DNA of 26,955 nt. Source: Acidobacteriaceae bacterium (lineage in GTDB: Bacteria; Acidobacteriota; Terriglobia; Terriglobales; Acidobacteriaceae). The translations under genes were made by a program, and so were the position numbers. Below are positions 22,024-26,955 of the stretch, in pieces. Every line of letters starts with the position of its first letter. Position 1 is the first letter of the stretch. The stretch is from the NCBI GenBank assembly GCA_003165095.1, contig PLSH01000162.1, positions 1 through 26,955 on the forward strand, read 5' to 3'. The notes beneath the pieces are model-generated. The model made no database searches, had not been told where the DNA came from, and saw only the letters and a list, made by a program, of their open reading frames with translations.

Positions 22024-23589
22024 ATGCAAATTGGAATGCAGGGTTTGTGCGTGCTGGCGGTTGTGGGGCTGGCGCTGGGATTTTCCGCGCCCGCCAATGC
22101 GGATTCTTTGACGGTAAAGACTGCGCAGGGCAAGGTTCACGGCAAGGCCATCAATGACGGCAAGGTGAGGGCGTTTCTGGGGCTGCCGTATGCTGCGCCG
22201 CCGGTGAGCGAGCTGCGCTGGAAGGCGCCGGAGCCGCCGGCGCGATGGAAAGGCATGCGCGACGGATCGAATTACGGCGCGCGTTGCGTGCAGGGACGCG
22301 TTTTTGACGACATGGTGTTTCAGGACAAGGGCGAGAACGAGGACTGTCTCTACCTGAACGTATTTACGCCGGACGGCGCGAAGGGGAAGAGCAAACTGCC
22401 GGTGATGTTCTGGATACACGGCGGCGGATACTCGGGCGGGTCGGGGTCTGAGCCGAGGCACAATGGTGATTTTCTGCCCACCAAGGGCGTGGTGCTGGTG
22501 ACGATCAACTACCGGCTGGGCGTATTTGGATTTTTGGCGACGGCGGATCTGGCGCAGGAGGCCGGCGGAGCGGCAGGGAATTATGGGCTGCTGGACATGG
22601 TGGCCGCGCTCGAATGGGTTAAGGCAAACATAGCGAAGTTCGGCGGCGATCCCGGCAATGTGACGATCTTCGGCGAGAGCGCCGGTTCGTTTGCGGTGAG
22701 CACGCTGATGGCCGCGGCGCCGGCGCGGGGATTGTTTGCGAAGGCGATCGGCGAGAGCGGGGGAGCGCTGAACCTGGGAGGGCCACATTCACCCTCACTT
22801 GCGGAGCGCGAGGCGCGGGAGCAGAGTTGGGTGGAATCATCACTTGGCGTTTCCACGCTGGCCGAGCTGCGCGCCCTGCCGGCGGAGACAATTCTTGCAG
22901 CGGAATCCAAGTCCGGCGCTCCGGGATTCTCAACCGTGATTGACGGCAGGCTGCTCACGGAGCCGGTGGCGGACACATATTCCGCGGGCAAGCAGGCGCA
23001 TGTGCCGCTGCTGGCGGGCTGGAATCGCGACGAAGGCAACACGGCCGGGGAGGGCATGACAGCGGAGAAGTGGAAAGACAGGGCGACGGAGCTCTTTGGC
23101 GACCAAGCCGCGGAGTTCCTGACGCTTTATCCCGGTGACACCGACGCGCAGACAGCGCGATCGGCCTACGACTACCAGGGGGATTCGTTTATTGCCTTCG
23201 GCACCTGGAAGTGGATCGACGCGCAGACAAAGACTGGAGATGGGCCGGTTTACCGTTATCACTTTGAACTGGCCGCACCGCCGAGCACGTTTCACCTGGG
23301 GTCGTTTGCGTTCCATTCCGACGACATCGAGTACGTGTTTGGAACGCTGGATACGCGGCCTGGCGCGGTGTGGCGGCCTGAGGATCGGAAGCTGAGCGAA
23401 GAAATGATGGATTATTGGACCAATTTCGCGAAGACCGGCGATCCGAACGGGGCAGGATTGCCGGAGTGGGCGCGATTCGACAAGGACGGCACGATTCTGC
23501 ATCTGGACAGCGAGATTGTTGCCGGGCCGGACACGACGCAGGCGCGCTATGAGTTTCTGCTGAAGTGGATGCCAAGCCGCAGGCCCTGA
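22024..23589 (+). CDS. Secreted type-B carboxylesterase
   Basis: 521 residues. A signal peptide (hydrophobic LCVLAVVGLALGFS, cleavage near ANA) indicates export. The carboxylesterase type-B layout is complete: GKVRAFLGLPYAAPP near the start, EDCLYLNVFTP, the oxyanion-hole HGGGYSGGSG, Ser219 in FGESAGS, Glu337 in WNRDEGN and His431 in FHSDDIEYVF. The enzyme hydrolyses carboxylic esters; specificity is not readable. ATG 22024 and ATG 22036 are both possible starts; the first is kept. It follows lysA by 77 bases on the same strand, but a functional link is not obvious. It converges on the next gene with a gap of about 20 bases. Confidence 0.94.
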   Translation: MQIGMQGLCVLAVVGLALGFSAPANADSLTVKTAQGKVHGKAINDGKVRAFLGLPYAAPPVSELRWKAPEPPARWKGMRDGSNYGARCVQGRVFDDMVFQDKGENEDCLYLNVFTPDGAKGKSKLPVMFWIHGGGYSGGSGSEPRHNGDFLPTKGVVLVTINYRLGVFGFLATADLAQEAGGAAGNYGLLDMVAALEWVKANIAKFGGDPGNVTIFGESAGSFAVSTLMAAAPARGLFAKAIGESGGALNLGGPHSPSLAEREAREQSWVESSLGVSTLAELRALPAETILAAESKSGAPGFSTVIDGRLLTEPVADTYSAGKQAHVPLLAGWNRDEGNTAGEGMTAEKWKDRATELFGDQAAEFLTLYPGDTDAQTARSAYDYQGDSFIAFGTWKWIDAQTKTGDGPVYRYHFELAAPPSTFHLGSFAFHSDDIEYVFGTLDTRPGAVWRPEDRKLSEEMMDYWTNFAKTGDPNGAGLPEWARFDKDGTILHLDSEIVAGPDTTQARYEFLLKWMPSRRP

Positions 23590-23608
23590 GAGGGTCTCGT
23601 CCGTAGGC

Positions 23609-24076
23609 TTATTGATTGATGCCGGAGGCGGCGACAAATCCCGAGCTCTGCGTGGGGGGAATGGTGCTTGCCGGGGGCGGATCTACGAAGGTCGAGTTCT
23701 TAGCGTTCAGGGCGCTGGAATAATCGGGGCCGAGGCCGAGTTTCTTGAGGGCGCGCGAATCGGGCATCAGTTTTGTTTGCCAACCCTGATCGGCCTGGTA
23801 TTTCTGCATGGCAGCCACCGTGGCGGCATCCCATTTGCCGGTGGCGTCGCCGGCAAGGTAGTGTTCGCGAATAAGAGCCTGCTGAATCTGCGCGGCCCGC
23901 TGCGGGTCAATGGACTGCTGACCGTGGACGCGATGCGACTTGCCCCGGGTCGCCAGCTTGTGAGAACGATGCGTCTGAGAGCTCGAAGTGGGGTGTTGGG
24001 TACGCGATGCGAACCCGGGAGTCGCGCTCAGGGCCGCAGAAATCAGAAATACAAAAATTGCCTTAAATGAAGGCAC
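23609..24076 (-). CDS. Secreted peptidoglycan-binding-like (PG_binding_1) protein
   Basis: 155 residues from GTG 24076, with AGGCGG seven bases upstream; the open frame continues to 24199 but that part precedes a good signal peptide (SFKAIFVFLISAALSATPGFAS). A His/Ser/Arg-rich linker follows. Residues about 70-130 resemble the three-helix PG_binding_1 fold: RAAQIQQALIREHYLAGDATGKWDAATVAAMQKYQADQG, then SRALKKLGLG. The tail is Pro/Ser/Thr-rich. There is no catalytic domain, so it is probably a cell-wall-associated accessory protein in the periplasm. Confidence 0.82.
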   Translation of the reverse strand: MPSFKAIFVFLISAALSATPGFASRTQHPTSSSQTHRSHKLATRGKSHRVHGQQSIDPQRAAQIQQALIREHYLAGDATGKWDAATVAAMQKYQADQGWQTKLMPDSRALKKLGLGPDYSSALNAKNSTFVDPPPASTIPPTQSSGFVAASGINQ

Positions 24077-24199
24077 GCCTACACCGCCTGGAAAAAAGAA
24101 GCTGGATTCCCTGTGACTTGGCTGAAGTTTAGCGGAATCTACCGCGTTCAACAAGAACAAAGCGAATTTCCAAGGAATAGTTGGTCCAAAATGAGCCAA

Positions 24200-24227
24200 C
24201 GCCGGCTGCGGAAATTCTCAGCCGGCG
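24200..24227 (-). terminator. Probable terminator hairpin of the HtrA gene
   Basis: CGCCGGCTG and CAGCCGGCG make a perfect 9-bp stem around a ten-base loop, 15 bases beyond the HtrA stop in the minus direction. The T-run that follows is weak (CATTTTGG), so termination may be partial and the downstream peptidoglycan-binding-like gene may be read through. Confidence 0.5.
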
Positions 24228-24242
24228 CTCTGAAGGGCGCAA

Positions 24243-25883
24243 TTACAACGTGCCTCCCACGTAGTTGATTCCTTCTTCGGGATGGCGTGGATCCATGATT
24301 TCAAAGACCACGTCGTCCCCGGTTTTCAACTTGCTGACCACGGCTTCAAACTGGTCCCTGGTGCCGGTGGCCTGCTTGTTGACGTGGGTGATGACCAGTC
24401 CGGGCTCCAACCCCTGCAGATCGCCAAACGAGCCGGTTCGAACCGACTCGATGACCACACCGGCGCTATGGATTTTGGCGGACACTGCCGGAGCGATGTC
24501 GCGGACGACCAGGCCCAGCTTGGTTTCGCCGGCGTCGAGAAAGGTCTCGGGACTGGTTTCGGCCTGCTGGTTGCCGAGTTCGGCAAACACCTTGTCGCGG
24601 TCGCCGATGGCGACGGTGGCATCGGCCTCCTTGCCGTCGCGCATGTATCCGAGGCGAACGGTGGATCCGGGCCTGCGACTGGCAATCTCATTGACCAGGT
24701 CGTCGCCATCTTTGACGCTGCGGCCATCGATGGAGACGATGATGTCGCCCGGCTTGAGTCCTGCCTTGTCAGCTGGACCGCCGGGCTGGACTTCCTGCAC
24801 CAGCACTCCATTCTTGAAGCCGTAAACGCGGTTGACGGCATTGGAAAGGCCTTCGCGGAACTGAATGCCGATGGAGCCGCGCGTGACCTTGTGGCTGGGA
24901 CTGATGAGGTCGTTGTAGACCGCGACCACGGTATTGGACGGCATGGCGAAACCGATGCCCTGGTAGCCGGCCGACTGCGTATAGATTGCCGTGTTGACGC
25001 CGATCACGTTGCCGTTCATGTCGAGGAGCGGGCCGCCGGAGTTGCCCGGATTGATGGCTGCGTCGGTCTGGATAAAGTGCTGAAACTGGCCGCTGGTACC
25101 GGGTTCGATGGTCCGATTCTTGGCGGAAATGATGCCGGCAGTGACGGTCTGCGCCAGGGCAAAAGGGCTGCCGATGGCCTCAACCCAGTCTCCAACCTGA
25201 GCCTGGTCGGAGTTGCCCATCTTAACGGTGGGCAAGGGCGAGCTGGTGTCAATTTTGATGACCGCAAGGTCGGTGGCTTTATCGACGCCGATGACCCGCG
25301 CTGGGCGCCCCAGGTCCTGGGTGTCAGGGTCGGTGGAGAGTTTGACGTAAATCTTGTCGGCTTTATCGATCACGTGATTGTTGGTGATGATGTAGCCCCG
25401 GGAATCGACGATGAAGCCGGAGCCGAGCGACTCCTGCACCTGGTTACCCTGATCGCTCCCGTCCTGTCCTTGTGGGACCTGGCCGCCGAAGAAGCGATTG
25501 AAGAAGTCCTGGAAGTTGTCGTCGCCCTGTCCCTGACCCTGCTGCTCGTCGTCCTGACCTTCGTCGCCGGGATTCTGTGAGGGCGGCATGGTGCGGCTAT
25601 GGGGGCGTCGCCCTTTGTTATCGGACTGCTTGGGCAGCGTCTGGGTGTTGATATTCACCACCGCGGGCCCAACTTGCCTGGCGATCTTCACAAACTCGTT
25701 GGGAGGGATGCTGGAATCGACAATCTTGAGGGGAGTGGCGTCAGTGCTTGCGTTTTGCTGTTCCTGCCCACGGACGCCGTGAGCCGCAATGGAGCCGCCG
25801 ACAATGGCAGCGGATAGAGTGGCAAGCACGATGAATGCCGAAGCGAGACGGCGTGGGCGCAGCCGTTCGAAAAGAAATTTCAT
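24243..25883 (-). CDS. HtrA/DegP-type periplasmic serine protease with two PDZ domains
   Basis: 546 residues from ATG 25883; TTG 25892 is an alternative. An N-terminal basic-hydrophobic segment (RPRRLASAFIVLATLSAAIVGG) is a signal peptide or anchor. Residues about 80-150 are a Gln/Asp/Gly-rich low-complexity insert. The trypsin-like domain has the full triad: His170 in TNNHVIDKA, Asp205 in ATDLAVIKID and Ser282 in NPGNSGGPL. PDZ1 (about 320-410: GVLVQEVQPGGPADKAGLKPGDIIVSIDG) and a more diverged PDZ2 (about 440-530: GVVIESVRTGSFGDLQGLEPGLVITHVN) follow, the DegP/DegQ layout. The role is quality control of envelope proteins. An inverted repeat lies just upstream. Confidence 0.95.
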   Translation of the reverse strand: MKFLFERLRPRRLASAFIVLATLSAAIVGGSIAAHGVRGQEQQNASTDATPLKIVDSSIPPNEFVKIARQVGPAVVNINTQTLPKQSDNKGRRPHSRTMPPSQNPGDEGQDDEQQGQGQGDDNFQDFFNRFFGGQVPQGQDGSDQGNQVQESLGSGFIVDSRGYIITNNHVIDKADKIYVKLSTDPDTQDLGRPARVIGVDKATDLAVIKIDTSSPLPTVKMGNSDQAQVGDWVEAIGSPFALAQTVTAGIISAKNRTIEPGTSGQFQHFIQTDAAINPGNSGGPLLDMNGNVIGVNTAIYTQSAGYQGIGFAMPSNTVVAVYNDLISPSHKVTRGSIGIQFREGLSNAVNRVYGFKNGVLVQEVQPGGPADKAGLKPGDIIVSIDGRSVKDGDDLVNEIASRRPGSTVRLGYMRDGKEADATVAIGDRDKVFAELGNQQAETSPETFLDAGETKLGLVVRDIAPAVSAKIHSAGVVIESVRTGSFGDLQGLEPGLVITHVNKQATGTRDQFEAVVSKLKTGDDVVFEIMDPRHPEEGINYVGGTL

Positions 25884-25935
25884 AGAGTTCAATGACCTCG
25901 TGAGGTGGCCGGCCTTGCGGCGGGCATCTTATTAA

Positions 25936-25960
25936 TGCACCCATTTCTCAGTTGGGTGCA
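25936..25960. promoter_or_regulatory. Inverted repeat upstream of the HtrA gene
   Basis: TGCACCCA and TGGGTGCA are perfect 8-bp arms separated by nine bases, ending about 53 bases before the HtrA start. On the minus strand a TATACT hexamer lies just upstream of it (complement of 25972-25977) and could be a -10 box, which would put the repeat in the early transcribed leader. It could be an operator or a 5' mRNA hairpin. Confidence 0.35.
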
Positions 25961-26151
25961 CCATCTTTCAGTATAGACAGTTGTGGCCACATCCGCATGG
26001 CAGGAAAGAATCTCCTTTTTCCCAGTTCCATGCAACGGGGCAGGCGCTACCAGGGTATAGACGCGGCGGGTTGAAAAGAGTAGTAGCAACGCAAGTGCGG
26101 CCATGGGGCGCGAAGATTGGCCGTACTCAGATTCGGGAGCACAAATCGGGT

Positions 26152-26955
26152 CTATTGTTCCGCAGCCCATTCGAGCATGGCCAGGGTGAGCAGCATAACC
26201 CGCTGCAGGCCGAGCACGCGGTCTTTGGCGGAATACCACTCGGCCAGCGTGTGTGCGCCGCCGCCTTCTCCGCCAGCGCCCATGGAAAGGGCCGGAACGC
26301 CCAGGGAGAGCGGGATATTGGCGTCAGTCGATCCAAGGCGCAGGTTGGTGCGCAGGCCGAGATGGCGGTCAACGGCCCGCAGGGCGTCCAACAGAGGGGA
26401 ATCGCCGGGCAGGCTTGCCGCGGGGCGGTCGCCGATTTTGGCGATTTTGGAGGAAAGAACTCCGCGGCCGGCGGTCGCGTTGTTTCTGGCAGCCAGATTC
26501 CAGTGCTCCACGGCATCTTCGACGGCGCGATGCAGCCGAACTTCGAGGCGCAGAAGCTGTTCGGGACTGGTGGAACGGAAGTCCACTGTAGCCTGGGCGC
26601 TCTCAGGAATGGAGTTTACGCTGGTGCCCCCGCGAACGGTGCCTAGATTCAATGTAGTGAGCGGCTCTTGCGGCAGCGGGGTTTCAGCCAGATCGGCCAA
26701 CGCCGTAGCGAGCGCAGCAATGGGATTGGGGGTTCCGGCGTCGGTGAAGCTGTGGCCTCCGGGGCCACCGATGGCGACCAGGTAGCGGCGGCTGCCCAAT
26801 GCCTGGGTTACGGCTGCATCGGCGCCGGCGCCGTCGAGAACTATGTGAGCGGCAATGCGGCCGGCCAGGGGGTTTTGGGCGTAAATGTGCCGCACGCCGC
26901 GCAGATCGCCTTCGCCCTCCTCTCCCACATTGCCCAGAAAAATGAGGGGGGCTGG
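26152..26955 (-). CDS. M20-family metallopeptidase, C-terminal part (runs off window)
   Basis: About 268 residues are visible; the reading frame continues past the right edge, so the N-terminal metal ligands are not seen. Metallopeptidase markers are GNVGEEGEGDLRG (catalytic/metal-binding Glu pair), the lid domain starting YLVAIGGPGGHSFTDAGTPNPIAALA with its conserved His, GSTDANIP and the late AHTLAEWY carrying the last metal-binding His. The family hydrolyses dipeptides, tripeptides or acylated amino acids with two zinc ions; substrate is not clear, but the GxGGHS and STDAN pattern is closest to peptidase T-like/PepV-like M20 enzymes. About 270 bases without a gene separate it from the HtrA gene. 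Confidence 0.9.
   Translation of the reverse strand, partial: PAPLIFLGNVGEEGEGDLRGVRHIYAQNPLAGRIAAHIVLDGAGADAAVTQALGSRRYLVAIGGPGGHSFTDAGTPNPIAALATALADLAETPLPQEPLTTLNLGTVRGGTSVNSIPESAQATVDFRSTSPEQLLRLEVRLHRAVEDAVEHWNLAARNNATAGRGVLSSKIAKIGDRPAASLPGDSPLLDALRAVDRHLGLRTNLRLGSTDANIPLSLGVPALSMGAGGEGGGAHTLAEWYSAKDRVLGLQRVMLLTLAMLEWAAEQ

Noticed and set aside
24283..25580. Long plus-strand frame antisense to the HtrA gene
   Set aside because: It is the shadow of a clear HtrA coding region with an intact triad and two PDZ domains; the antisense product has no recognisable features.
25889..26239. Minus-strand frame of 116 residues between the HtrA and M20 genes
   Set aside because: It overlaps the end of the M20 gene, has no supporting motif, and most of it lies in what looks like regulatory DNA.

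Overview
GC-rich chromosomal DNA with housekeeping-type genes, almost certainly from a free-living bacterium. The gene set points to an Acidobacteriota genome of the Terriglobia/Acidobacteriaceae type: paralogous secreted TPR proteins, a two-PDZ HtrA, a DUF3494 ice-binding-like protein, a fused NuoF-GltD redox subunit and hairpin-rich intergenic repeats. This assignment is inference; there is no rRNA, tRNA, CRISPR array, phage or recognisable insertion sequence to anchor it.

Layout. 1-3100: pyrF copy 1 (minus), an unrecognised 146-aa gene (minus) and divergent TPR gene copy 1 (plus). 3101-5823: a gene-poor stretch around a secreted Ig-like + DUF3494 protein, followed by two copies of a hairpin repeat whose stems co-vary. 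5824-10287: a tight three-gene redox operon, a HoxE/NuoE-like subunit, a 1057-aa HoxF/NuoF-GltD fusion and a HoxU-like iron-sulfur subunit. No hydrogenase, formate dehydrogenase or complex I gene lies beside it. 10309-10369: small hairpin repeats. 10530-14458: accA, a CPBP membrane protease, a secreted proline-rich protein and a 59-aa zinc-ribbon protein ending in a clear terminator. 14531-16832: second pyrF (minus) and second TPR gene (plus), mirroring the left end. 16948-18707: zinc-ribbon/PspC protein coupled to an alpha/beta hydrolase, then a Tat-exported cupin. 18704-20550 (minus): Bax-inhibitor-1 family protein and a PfkB sugar kinase. 20657-23589: lysA and a secreted type-B carboxylesterase. 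23609-26955 (minus): secreted peptidoglycan-binding-like protein, HtrA/DegP protease and an M20 peptidase cut by the window edge.

The most interesting unit is the redox operon. It has the NADH-FMN-iron-sulfur core of a Hox/Nuo diaphorase, but the central subunit carries a GltD/NfnB-like flavoprotein with a predicted NADP(H) site. It looks like a stand-alone NADH/NADP(H) (and perhaps ferredoxin) oxidoreductase, possibly electron-bifurcating. The second large-scale signal is the pyrF-TPR divergent pair present twice about 14 kb apart.
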